Origin: Capronia americana | Lineage: Eukaryota > Ascomycota > Eurotiomycetes > Chaetothyriales > Herpotrichiellaceae | DNA: 64,000 nucleotides | Direction of reading: 5' to 3' | NCBI GenBank assembly: GCA_016110215.1 | Contig: JADWQD010000003.1 | Span: forward strand, 3,224,001 to 3,288,000 | Shown: piece after piece, positions 31,725 through 42,796 of the stretch | Layout: the number at the start of each line of letters is the position of its first letter | Numbering within the stretch: the first letter of the stretch is position 1 | Notes under the pieces: generated by a model | The model's database searches: none | What the model saw: only the letters and a program-made list of their open reading frames with translations | Told to the model about the DNA's origin: nothing | Made by a program: the position numbers and the translations under genes

Positions 31725-34708
31725 ATGGCGTCTTTTCTAGACAACTCCTACAGCCTCGTCCATCTGGACAACACCGCGGACCAGCCGAACCAGCAGGATC
31801 TGAAGACGCAGCTGGAAAAGGGCACAGACGATACTAAGCTGGAAACTATGCGGAGGATCCTCACCACAATGCTCAATGGCGACCCTATGCCCAATCTGCT
31901 TATGCACATTATTCGCTTCGTCATGCCCTCAAAGAGCAAGCCTCTAAAGAAATTACTCTACTTCTACTACGAAATCTGCCCTAAGCTGGATGCAAACGGG
32001 AAGCTGAAGCAGGAGATGATTTTGGTCTGGTATGCTTGAGAGCGGTCATGGTGTGTCGAAGGGCTATTGTACTGATCCTGCACAGCAATGGTATCCGAAA
32101 CGATCTACAACATCCCAACGAGTTCGTCCGCGGCAACACTCTCCGGTTCCTCGCCAAACTTCGAGAACCCGAATTGATCGAACCCCTCCTTTCCGCCGCC
32201 CAGACTTGCCTCGATCACAGACATGCGTATGTGCGAAAAAACGCCGTATGGGCTCTGGCTTCTGTGTACCAACACGCTCAGCACCTTATTCCTGATGCCC
32301 CTGACATGCTCCATACCTTTCTCGTGGGAGAAAGCGACACGACCTGCAAGAGAAATGCTTTTGCTGCCTTGATGAGCATAAGTCACGAGAAGGCGTTGGA
32401 ATACTTGACTGGTGTCTTGGACGGAGTGCCCAATGCGGATGAATTGCTCCAGTTGGTTGAGCTTGAATTCATTAGAAAAGATGCGGCCCAAAACCAGGCA
32501 AATAAGGCGAGGTATTTACGCTTGATCTTCGATTTACTGGAAGCGAACACGAGCACTGTCGTGTACGAAGCGGCGACCTCGCTAACCACATTGACGAGCA
32601 ACCCCGTAGCCGTTAAGGCTGCGGCTGGGAAGCTCATCGAACTCAGCATTAAAGAAGCCGACAACAACGTAAAGCTGATAGTTCTCGACCGGGTCGACCA
32701 ATTAAGAAGACGAAACGAGGGAGTTCTGGATGACCTTACCATGGAAATTCTGCGCGTTTTGTCGAGTCCCGATTTGGATGTTCGAAGGAAGGCTCTGTCC
32801 ATTGCGATGGAGATGGTCTCGAGCAAGAACGTGCAGGAAGTCATCATGCTACTCAAAAAGGAGCTCAGCAAGACGGTGGTGGAGCAGTACGAAAAGAACT
32901 CCGAATACCGTCAGCTTTTGATCCAATCCATCCATCATTGCGCCATCAAGTTCTCAGAGATTGCGGCCAGCGTTGTCGACGTCTTGATGGACTTCATTGC
33001 AGATTTCAACAACAGCTCCGCCGTGGATGTTATCTCCTTCGTGAAAGAGGTGGTAGAGAGGTTCCCCAAGCTCAGATCTTCAATCATAGAACGATTAGTG
33101 TCGACTCTGGGCGAGGTCCGCGCCGGTAAGGTCTACCGTGGTTCGCTCTGGGTCATTGGCGAGTATTCCTTACAAGAGAACGACATCAAAGAGGCGTGGA
33201 AGCGCATCCGAGCCAGTCTAGGAGAGATTCCCATTCTCGCCTCTGAACAGCGGTTACTCGATGAGCAATCAAATGAGGATGGCGAGCCAAAAGACCAAGT
33301 CAACGGTCACGCAACAGCTAAGGCAGCTTCTTCCGGCTCTCGAAAGGTTCTGGCTGATGGGACGTACGCCACAGAGACGGCGCTCACAAGCGATTCTGCA
33401 GTAAAAGCCAGATTGGAGGCAGTCAAAGCAGCGCAGAAACCACCGCTCAGACAGCTTATTCTCGATGGGGATTATTACCTCTCTACGGTGCTTTCGGCCA
33501 CTCTCACAAAGTTAGTCATGCGACATTCGGAAATCTCCTCAGACCAGGCCCGTACGAACGCCCTACGTGCAGAAGCCATGCTTATCATGATCTCGATTGT
33601 CCGAGTAGGACAGTCCCAATTCGTCAAGGCCCCCATTGACGAAGATTCGGTGGACCGGATAATGTCCTGCGTACGCGCATTGGCAGAATTTTCGGAGCGT
33701 AAAGAACTTGAAATATCATTCCTGGACGACACAAGAAAAGCCTTCCGTGCCATGGTGGAAGTCGAGGAAAAGAAACGTGCAGACAAGGATGCAGTCGAGA
33801 AGGCGAAGACAGCCACGCAGGTGGATGATGTTCTCTCGATACGGCAGTTGTCGAAGAAGAGTGCCCAGGACGGCATGGACGATATGGAGATTGACCTGGA
33901 GAAAGCAACTGGAGGCGATGCTTCCTTTGAGGACATGTCCTCCAAGCTGAACCGGGTAGTGCAACTCACTGGGTTTTCAGATCCTGTATATGCCGAGGCG
34001 TATGTCAAGGTCCACCAATTCGACATCATCCTAGACGTGCTGCTTGTCAACCAGACGCAGGAAACACTCCAGAATCTCTCGGTGGAGTTTGCGACGTTAG
34101 GCGATCTCAAAGTGGTTGAGCGACCGACTACGCACAATCTGGGGCCACATGATTTCCTGAATGTGCAATCGACAATCAAAGTGTCAAGCACGGACACGGG
34201 CGTTATCTTTGGCAACATTGTGTACGACTCGCCATCCGGCACAGATACGCACGTGGTCATATTAAACGACATACATGCGGACATCATGGACTACATCCAG
34301 CCAGCGACATGCTCAGAATCAGCCTTCCGGACCATGTGGACCGAGTTTGAATGGGAGAACAAGGTGAATATCAACAGCAAAGCCACGACCAAGAGCCTAC
34401 GAGAGTTCTTGGATCAACTGATGAAGAGTACGAACATGACCTGTCTGACGCCCGAAGCTGGCTTGAAGGGCGACTGCCAGTTCTTAAGCGCCAATCTCTA
34501 TGCACGCAGTGTCTTCGGTGAGTTCAAACATGGTCTGAAAACCAAAATGGCGACTAACATTGGAATAGGTGAGGATGCGTTGGCGAACTTGAGTATAGAA
34601 AAGACAGCAGACAACTCGATTGTTGGCTTCATTCGGATCCGGTCGCGTTCTCAAGGGTTGGCGTTGAGCCTGGGGTCATTGAAGGGACTGAAGGCCGGCA
34701 CCTATTGA
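31725..34708 (+). CDS. SEC26: Coatomer subunit beta (beta-COP)
   Basis: Subunit of the COPI coat that forms Golgi-to-ER vesicles. Exons 31725-32029, 32086-34517 and 34569-34708 give 958 residues, the usual beta-COP length. The start (MASFLDNSYSLVHLD) matches homologues. The N-terminal adaptin-like solenoid includes MHIIRFVMPSKSKPLKKLLYFYYEICPK and CNGIRNDLQHPNEFVRGNTLRFLAKL, the latter rebuilt by the first splice (GTATGC/CACAG). The C-terminal appendage includes FDIILDVLLVNQTQETLQNL, HDFLNVQSTIKVSSTDTGVIFGNIVYD and the platform ending in VGFIRIRSRSQGLALSLG. The second intron (GTGAGT/AATAG, 51 nt) is stop-free and in frame, but SVFGEDALANLSIE across the join matches the family, so I treat it as spliced. 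Confidence 0.95.
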
Positions 34709-35190
34709 AAAGCAGTCGTAGCGAGATAGACGTCAGCAATTGGGACGACCTCTAGCTCCCAAGAATTGCCATGGAAAGAAGCCTGATGCGATACTCCGTA
34801 GATCTGAGTCTTATGCAAGGCTGATAGTACATAGCAGCGAGGAAATCGGCTGCGGACTCGGCTGCAGGAGATGCACATGGAATGGGAGGACGAGGCTTTG
34901 TTCCGGCCGAGTCGCTAATCGCCGCCTGGGAGCTGCGATTCCTCGACTCTCCTTCAACCCCAGCCATCTTTTTGCCAACATTGCCAACACTGCCTGCCAG
35001 CAGCATCTCTGCTCTATAATGTCTTCACGCCTTTCTTGTAGATATCACTGTAATAGTTCTGACTCTCTGGTTGCTCCTCCATCCGACGTTTCTCACTTTC
35101 AATCTGCTTCATTCGTGTCAGCATCATCCACATGTCAATGAACCGCCTGCGATCTTCATAGCACTCCCTTACTTTTGACCATTCCGGCTC
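34709..35190. other. Intergenic, no gene seen
   Basis: 482 bp between the SEC26 stop and the Cys-rich wall protein start. Nothing recognised; CT-rich sequence is present close to the downstream gene. Confidence 0.5.
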
Positions 35191-36738
35191 ATGGCACCGT
35201 GGCTGCGATTGGCAGCATTACCTTCAACCCTTCTCTTTTTGATCTCTGCCTCCATCTGCCCGGCTGATTCACAGAACTTGAACCTTCGGTGGCCGTACAA
35301 TCTTGCACCCGACTCGAAATACTACCCGGAAGATGAAGTCCTCATTAAGAGAGACATTGACATACAGCAGAAGCTACAAAGGAGCTCTCCTACTGGAGTC
35401 AGGAAGCTGAACGATGATGCAGGGGAAAAGTTCTATTTGGACTATTGGGGCTTCGAGGAAGAGCAAGAGGAGGGTTGGGACGGTCATTCGAGTTGGTCGA
35501 ATTCCACATTCTCGGTCTCCTACGACCTGCCCGTCCGAATACATGATACCTACGAGGGACGAGCTCGACTATTGAGACGCCTTCCAGGCTGGCAGCTGTT
35601 TTCAAAACGGGCCTTCCAATGCCCCGCAGGAACATCCGCCTGCGACTCCATCGACCGACCCAACAGCTGCTGTGCAGCAGGATACACTTGTCAACTCGTT
35701 CAGGAGTCTGGATCTAGTGAAGGCGACGTGGGATGCTGTCCCAACGGTCAAATCTGCGGCAACGCACTGTCTACAACCTGCGCCAGTGGGTACACCTCTT
35801 GCCCGAACAACCCAGGTGGAGGGTGCTGTTTGCCAGGATACGCATGCTATGACGTTGGCTGTATACAGACAAATACAGCGACTGCATCGACGACTCCGCC
35901 TGGACCAAGTACTACGACTGTGACGAGTTACACAACGGTCACGCCATCACAGCCTTCTTCCCCTACAACAAGCTCAAGGTCATCGACATCTCCGACATCA
36001 ACGTCCATTTCCAGCGTCACCCCCCCTCCACCGCTCGTCTCAACCATCACGATAACCAGAACGATCACATCTTCAGCCACACTTTCCCTGACATGTTCCA
36101 CAGGCTTCCGATCATGCCCGGCCAGTCTCGGGGGCGGCTGCTGTCCGACAGACCGCGCATGCGGGTCTGCCAATTGCCCTGCCTTATCAACGTCCTTGCA
36201 ATCGAGCGGTACACCGGAACCGCCGGTCCGACCGACTAGTTTGACGACGACGGTAGAGACGACAACCACGACGACCACGCCTTCGACTTCCCTATCCTAT
36301 CCGGTCACGGGCTGTCCCACTGGCTTCTACGCCTGCTCCGCATACTACCAAGGCGGATGCTGTCAAATCGGACGAAATTGCGACAGTACATCATGCCCTG
36401 CGCTTGCCTCCACCACGCTTGTCTCTGGCTCTAGTCTTACGATTGTGGCACCCACTGGGAGCGGAATTACTGCTCCGGGCAGTTTACAGACGGGGAGTTG
36501 CGCAACAGGATGGATGACGTGTGCGCCTGACGTTGGCGGAGGATGCTGTCCGAGTGGCTATGTTTGTGGAAGCGTGAGCTGCAGTATTCCACCTGGAGCA
36601 ACAAGTTCGTTAGGCATAGCCTCAGGAGGAGAGGTAGGGAAAGAAGCGCCGACGAATCTTGGAATCAGGCTGAGTGGGTTTGGGATCAATTTTTGGACAT
36701 ACCTGGCCCCTTGGGCAATGATGGTCATCTTGTTCTGA
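35191..36738 (+). CDS. Cys-rich GPI-anchor-type cell-wall protein
   Basis: Intronless, 515 residues. A signal peptide occupies about residues 1-27 (LAALPSTLLFLISASICPADS). A region of about 120 residues has no known fold and contains basic pairs, including LLRRLPGWQLFSKR just before the Cys modules, which could be a Kex2-type processing site. Then come five Cys modules of the pattern C-X(4)-G/S-X-C-X(7-9)-CC-X(6)-C-X(3-6)-C, for example CASGYTSCP...GGGCCLPGYAC and CPTGFYACS...GGCCQIGRNC. Thr/Ser-rich linkers separating several of them are probably O-mannosylated. The C-terminus has small residues, then a hydrophobic tail (FWTYLAPWAMMVILF) that ends the protein, as for GPI attachment. Such proteins are frequent in Pezizomycotina walls. 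The Cys modules resemble small disulfide knots with a possible carbohydrate-binding or structural role; no enzyme activity is suggested. Confidence 0.85.
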   Translation: MAPWLRLAALPSTLLFLISASICPADSQNLNLRWPYNLAPDSKYYPEDEVLIKRDIDIQQKLQRSSPTGVRKLNDDAGEKFYLDYWGFEEEQEEGWDGHSSWSNSTFSVSYDLPVRIHDTYEGRARLLRRLPGWQLFSKRAFQCPAGTSACDSIDRPNSCCAAGYTCQLVQESGSSEGDVGCCPNGQICGNALSTTCASGYTSCPNNPGGGCCLPGYACYDVGCIQTNTATASTTPPGPSTTTVTSYTTVTPSQPSSPTTSSRSSTSPTSTSISSVTPPPPLVSTITITRTITSSATLSLTCSTGFRSCPASLGGGCCPTDRACGSANCPALSTSLQSSGTPEPPVRPTSLTTTVETTTTTTTPSTSLSYPVTGCPTGFYACSAYYQGGCCQIGRNCDSTSCPALASTTLVSGSSLTIVAPTGSGITAPGSLQTGSCATGWMTCAPDVGGGCCPSGYVCGSVSCSIPPGATSSLGIASGGEVGKEAPTNLGIRLSGFGINFWTYLAPWAMMVILF

Positions 36739-37146
36739 CCGTCCGACTAGGCACGACGGTGTCAGCGGGAAAGTGAGCTTGAGTGTGGACTCCTACGATA
36801 TCCGGATTCCTTAGCTGGTAGTCACTTCTTCCTGGCATGCATACCCTGGGACGCGCATGGGCACCATACATACAAAACACATCGGTTCCACTGGAGCACG
36901 ACAGCACGTCAACAGCATCTCTCAGGTATCCCAGTCGGGATTGAGAGGAGTCTTTTTGGGACACTGGATGGCCCCAGCTGGAACCTTCAGGCACGTTTAC
37001 TACAATTCGCCTCTGCTCAAGGCCCAAAGTCAGCATAGTTACTAGCGGGTCTGGCAGCTAGAGCAGCTTTCTGCCCACGAACACAAAATCACCTTGCGAT
37101 CTGCTCAACTCTTCGTCCCCCCATTCTCTCTATCATAGCAACAGTC
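36739..37146. other. Intergenic, no gene seen
   Basis: 408 bp between the wall protein stop and the MYND protein start. Nothing recognised. Confidence 0.5.
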
Positions 37147-40100
37147 ATGTTAGGACCTGCCAGCGAGAAGTCCGCGTGCACCTTCTATCCGATTGGCAAC
37201 ACTCCGCCTGTGAACCTGACAGAGTCACTGCCTCCAGGTCAAGATGCGGCGTTACTTTTGCTGGGCTGTGGCGATGTTCGCAACGTTCTCTTCACGAGCT
37301 ATGTTCGACCAGCGACAGGTAGATGCGCTCCCTGCTTAGGCCTATGAGGATCGGACTGCTCGTAACGGCTCATTTGATCTGAAGCTGACCACAGTCTACA
37401 GATAAGAGCAAGCTTGACATAACGTGCTGCGACTTGAACGCGGAAATCATCGGTTCGCTCTTGCTTTCTATCTACTGTGACATCTGCAGCTAACCTACAG
37501 CTAGCACGAAATACCCTTCTCTACACCCTCATTCTCGACGATGTCGACGGCCGAAATTCCGACCTCCTCTGGAACCTCTACTACCACCCAAAGGTCGACG
37601 ATGCGGCTCTGCAGCTGCTGCGCAAGCAAGCGCAGAAGCTGGCTCATCTGGCCGGAACCCTTGAGCAATGGCACCACGGTCCTTACAGCACCTTACTTCG
37701 GTTTTGCGATAAGGTCAGCTTCGACGTAGTTGCTGAGCTCTGGCGTTTCTACGGCGTTGGCCCATCTCAGCCACTCTGGTACCGAGCGCAACAGAGACAG
37801 CTCAAGGAATCATTTGAAAGAGCACAGCAAGTTCACAGAGAATCGTTCGACGGCTTCACCAACACTTCTGCTCTCCGCTCCGCAGGGCCTTCCCAAGGTC
37901 TGCGCATGGAGGATTTGAGTGAATTCGCAGAGCGGTTTTGGTCGACTGGTGTGGCTTTGGATGACCAACAACTGGTGGAAAAGTCCAAACACCACAATCC
38001 AATGTTCGGTGAATTGCAGGGGATCTTGACTATGGCGGGATCTACGGAGCCATTCCAAAGTTTCCATCTTGCTACCGCCTACGTGCCTCTGACAAGAGAT
38101 TCGCCTCTTCAGCCTGTGCAATGGGAAGGCAAGGGTACAATGGTCGCCGCGAGGGCTGCGAGAACAGAATTCCGGGCATGGTGCGAGCGCTTTCGGTCTG
38201 TAGGCGAGCGCCTGAGCCTGCGCTTCACTGTGTCAGACGCTTTGAGATTCTCTCAAGTTCTGCAAATCTACAAGGCTCATCCAGCCGTCAACCTGCCGCT
38301 GTGGCACCGAGACGTCCTGCACTATGAACCACTTCTCTTGGATGCCCTGGAATATTCGGTCGAAGGTTCCGCCCCGGTAGCCTTCGACGTGATTAACACC
38401 TCCAATCTCGTGGATCATCTCGGCTGCCTCAACCTTCTCGCAGCGACTGCTCCGCTCCTCAAGAAGGAGGGCTCGACAGTATACATGGAGCTACTCTTAT
38501 TGCGCGATGAAAGCCTTCATGCATATGCGAGCGGCATTCTGTGCGGAGATATTCCCTCGGTTTCAACGTTGTTTGGCCTCAATCCCACACAGTACTGGAG
38601 CAATGTTTCGACACACTCGCCTTATACCGAATGTGTCCTGGAAGCCCTTAGCGAGGCAGACATGCAATCTCAAGGGCGCTCCATTCTCATGTGGAAGCGC
38701 GCCAACCTCAACAATGTCAAGTTCGACCCTCAAGAACTGGCCCAGTTGGTGTACCAGATATCTCTGCGGATGTTCGAGCACGAAAGTGAAGCCGCAATAC
38801 GCTCTAAGACCCGCACCCAGCTGATCCGACATCCAGCCCAGCATTATACTCGAGCAGGCTTCTCCATCATTCTCAAAGTCATCAGAGACAACCAACTAGT
38901 AGACTTCAGCCCCTTCATCGAGCAGTTATGCTCTCTGCTGAGCGACGATGCGCATCTTGATATCGGCCCTCGCTACCAGCATTCATTGTTTGTCCACTTG
39001 CACCAGCTTGGGCTTTTCACTCCTGCCATATATAAAGGCAACATGGATGGTGCCATGCTCAACATAGAGGCAAGCCCACTACGAAAGTGGTCGAATATTC
39101 CACCCACCCTGCATCTCACCTTTGTTGTCCCACGGTCGATAATGGGTCTGTTTCACGAGAGAAGCTCAGGAGTACGGCCTGAACTGAATATCTATGAAGT
39201 CACCTTGCAAAGCAGTGCAGGTGGTCAACAGAGCAGCTTTCCCGACCTACAGCTGGGTATCGGAAGCATTCACACTGCCGGAATCCGTCACACAGAGACC
39301 TTCACCATCTGTGTGGAGATAGATAATGGACATCAGGATATGGTCGTATCAACCATTGTACCTACATGTCTAGTCTTGCAGGATGCGAAACTGTCGACAG
39401 AAGTGCTGTTCCACCTGATCACAACCCCGGCTTCAGTACGGCTCGGCAGTGGTTCGGGTACTGACCTGATGATCCACAAGTTCAAAATTTCAGACCAGGA
39501 TGTATTCATCACGAAGGATCCCCCAAATCTGGCCGGGTACATGTCTGCGTCGATGGCCTCAGAGAGCCTCCCGAGCAGCACGTCTCAGACGGCTTTGAGC
39601 TCACCAGCGGCACTCAATCCCCGGAGCGGAAACGTCACGTTCCAAGCAATCTTCAACAGCCAGAAGAGCAGGATCCAGCAGCTCAGTGTTCGTGTCGACT
39701 TGTCATCAACAAAAGCCGCAGATCTGATGTCGTCGGGGGGGAATGTACAGATCAAGCAGAAATCTAGTTTCAGGGTTGAGCTCCTGATCGACTCAGGACT
39801 AGCATCATTTCAGCAAGATATCAAACTCCCGCTTCCGTTAGACGTGGGGGCAGGCAAGCTCAGAATCGCGCGCTCATCTTTCTATGTTGAGATAATTGCA
39901 CCAGTGGCTTCGAGCGCTTGTTTGTCACGCCGGCCGGAATCTGCATTTCCAATCTCACTCCATCGTGGCAAGCCAGTCCTCGACAGTCTGCCGTACGTCG
40001 ATCTAGACCGTCTGCCCACTCTGGACACTCGAGACGTCCGAAAATTGGAGTGGCTGAATGCGCACCTTGGGGCGATGTTTTCCGCCAGAGAAGGCAAGAT

Positions 40101-40908
40101 ACACCAGCAGATTGCCTCGTCTGGTGGCGCGACGAAGGACCTGCGCTACAACTTGAAGACCATTCTCATCGACCTCATCCGTAACGCCGCGGGTTTTGGT
40201 GTCCGCCCCAGGCAGCAGATCGTGGCGATTGGGAGTGGACCTCCTCAAGCAGGACTGAACATGTTCCTACTTGTGCCGTCGAGACCCCTGAAGTTAGATC
40301 TCTCGAGCTTGAGCATCATGCTTGACGCCGCTTTGGTTCCAGCGCCGATCCTCCTCCCGCGGCATCAGAGTATAAAGATCTTGGAACATTGCAGTGGAAA
40401 TGGCATTGCCTGGGACATCGAGCAGGCGACTTTCCAAGCCTGGAAACATGCCGTCGCTGCGTACGTGGAGAGATGTCGCGAGTGGGAGCACAATTCCGCG
40501 TGCGAATATGCAACCGCCGGCAAGTCAGTTCCGCTATCGGTAGAACCATGGAAAAGCCCCGTTTGTTCTTGTGGATTGGGCAAGTTCCCGAAGGCCTATA
40601 TGCCAGCACTGCCCTTCTGGAATGAAATAGCTAAGTACTGTGTCCGCGTGGCCATTTCACCTATTTACCACGTCCCACTCGTCGAGAAGAGCCCAGATCT
40701 TACTGGACAGGTGGACTGGGTGTGGGCAGAAGTGTCAAAAGCCGCGGACGCCGATAACCAGCATCTGCACTGCTGGAGTTGCAAAGCCGAGGCGTCGGCG
40801 GAGAGAAGACTGTTGAAATGTGCCAGGTGTAAGGTTGCGCAGTATTGCTCGAAAGAATGCCAAGTCCGCGATTGGAAAGAAGGGGGCCACAAGCTGAAGT
40901 GCCTGTGA
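37147..40908 (+). CDS. DUF4470 plus MYND zinc-finger protein
   Basis: Three exons (37147-37318, 37402-37452, 37505-40908) encode 1208 residues. The N-terminus is a DUF4470 domain: FYPIGNTPPVNLTESLPPGQ, then ALLLLGCGDVRNVLFTSY, then LDITCCDLNAEIIARNTLLYTLI. The last motif appears only when exon 2 (51 nt) is joined to exon 3 at the acceptor CAGCTAG before 37505. A long middle region has no recognised fold. It ends with a MYND finger at about residues 1160-1205: CWSCKAEASAERRLLKC, CARCKVAQYCSKECQ and HKLKC supply the Cys/His ligands. MYND fingers bind proline-rich peptides. Fungal proteins of this layout are numerous but have no assigned role. The GCGDVRN motif resembles a methyltransferase glycine loop, yet the rest does not clearly fit that fold. 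Confidence 0.85.
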
Positions 40909-42158
40909 AATCCATGGCAAGAACGGTCCTTGATTGCGCACGGTGAGTGGCTTGGATCTTGATCTCGACCTCCAGGTGTTTGAGAGAGCACGATTGGACT
41001 GCTGAGGGACCCGAGGACGATCGGTCAAGAGCCGTTCGTTGGATACATGACAACCGGGGCAATCAAGGTTTCATAGCTACATAGACCCCCAGCACCCACG
41101 TTACGGACACGCAGACTCACGCCTTGGGATCGTGGAGTCGAGACGAGCTGAATTGAAACCGAGTTGAATACAAACAAGTAAAGAGGCAACGAGACTGTAG
41201 GTGAACTGGCTGACTGGCCGACTAGCATCCGCATTCTACTATATACTAAGTATGTGACGCTTAATAACCGAAAAAGCGAAGATCACAACAGAGGCCACAA
41301 TCTCATTCAATACCTACCTTAGCTATATCATCCCAGCCCGTTGAATCGACAATCCATACTAAATGCCCAGGACGAGGTATGTACACAGACAATAAAAAGT
41401 AAAAGAACAACAAAAAACAATCAACAGTTAGGATTCCCAACTCGTCACCGACGTTGGTACTGACTAACCGGCATGTGGCTTAAGTACGGCTGAGCGAACG
41501 GGAAGCCCTGGTTTCCACATCCTATGGTCGATTGCGAAAGGAGATGTGGCTATGGAATCTATAAACAATCTTTTCGTCGGGAGAATATGATCTGGCTCGC
41601 TCTCCCTTTTGACTCAACCAATCCAGGAAAGGTTCATACATGGGAGACGGACTTTCGTTCAGGATATAAGGTAGAAGGTCGTGATAGACTGGAGGTTGTG
41701 GCTTCACCTAATGATCTTTGACCAGGTGCTCATCTGGAAGCTATAGCTGAATTTTCCTCTCTCTGCGCCGAGCGCTGACGATAGTCTTGGACGCCGGAGA
41801 CTTGAGTCTGCAGCCCAGGACATGTATGATACCTTCCAATGAAAGCTAACAGCAACATCGAAGCCGAATGTACAAGACTCCGGCCCAACCAGGGCTCTTC
41901 CTGCCCCTAAGTGCTCATTGTATATCTCATCTTCAAGAACGCTGAACCCCGACCTCGGATTGGAATCCTTCAGCCCGTTCCCAAGCTCGCCCGCAGAACA
42001 GAATATACTGAAAGTCGAAGTATTCCCGCACAAGGTGATGTTGCACCGCCGTTCAAAGCCCCGCGCCGGACACCAATGCTCGAATCAATTTCTTTGTGTA
42101 TGTTCTTTCCCGCAATCCGCCCTTCAGAATCCTCTGCCTGCGCCTCAAGACGCCACCG
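40909..42158. other. Intergenic between convergent genes, no confirmed gene
   Basis: 1.25 kb between the MYND protein stop and the gluconokinase stop. Minus-strand frames at 41522-41707 and 41704-42033 look slightly protein-like but lack starts, splice partners and family features, so I do not call a gene. Confidence 0.45.
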
Positions 42159-42796
42159 TCATTGTTTTTGGGGATGTTCTATATCTTCATACTCTTTCAG
42201 TTTCCCCTTTACCACCTCCAGTGCATGTCTCTTGACCAGCTCCTTGTCTTCCCGCACGTCCACCTGCAAAACGTCCCACTCGAGGTCTTCCTCAGGTTCC
42301 TCCAGTGTGGCCATTTGACTGTGTACCATGTTCTCCTTCATGTAGTGGCCGACGCGAGCAGCGACTCTCGCCTGCAAGGTTGACTCGTCAACCTTGAGGT
42401 AGACAAAGTGGACTTGGACGGACGGGTGTTCGTAGTTGGCGACGCGGATAACGTCTCGATACTTGCGTTTCAGAGCGGAGCATGTGACTATAACGGAGTT
42501 GGACGTCTGGAGTTTCTTGATGGCGGCTTCTCGGAGGGTAATCAGCCAATCCCATCGGTCGGCGTCAGTGAGAGGGGTGCCTGAGGCCATCTTTTCTTTG
42601 TTGGAAATCGGATGGTACTAGCTTGCATTAGCCAAGAGATAGTGTTCGAAACATGGTAACAACGCACGTCATCGCCTTCGATATAGGGTAGCGACAGTTC
42701 CGTCGCAAGGTGCTGTGCGACTGTCGTCTTTCCACATCCTGCCGGGCCGGTAATGATCCAGATATGTTCAAAGTGCTGGTCGGACTCGGGTTGCAT
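42159..42796 (-). CDS. Gluconokinase
   Basis: Phosphorylates D-gluconate to 6-phosphogluconate, feeding the pentose phosphate pathway in the cytosol. Two exons, 42796-42668 and 42617-42159 (GTGCGT/GCTAG, phase 0), give 195 residues, the normal size. The P-loop GPAGCGKTT is at residues 17-25. The splice joins YIEGDD to YHPISNKEKMASGTPLTDADR, the family's substrate-binding segment. Further marks are WLITLREAA, VIVTCSALKRKYRDVIR (lid/Arg region), VHFVYLKVDESTLQARVAAR and GHYMKENMVHSQMATLEEP. An upstream in-frame Met at 42886 would add 30 residues of no conserved character, so the Met at 42796 is preferred. Confidence 0.92.

Noticed and set aside
33475..34287. 270-codon open frame antisense to SEC26
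   Set aside because: Lies wholly opposite a certain exon, is Ser-rich in the way antisense frames of coding sequence are, and has no family motifs.
41522..42033. Two adjoining minus-strand frames with some protein-like stretches (YHDLLPYILNE)
   Set aside because: No start context, no convincing join between them, and no family recognised. Kept as a note for the 40.9-42.2 kb gap.
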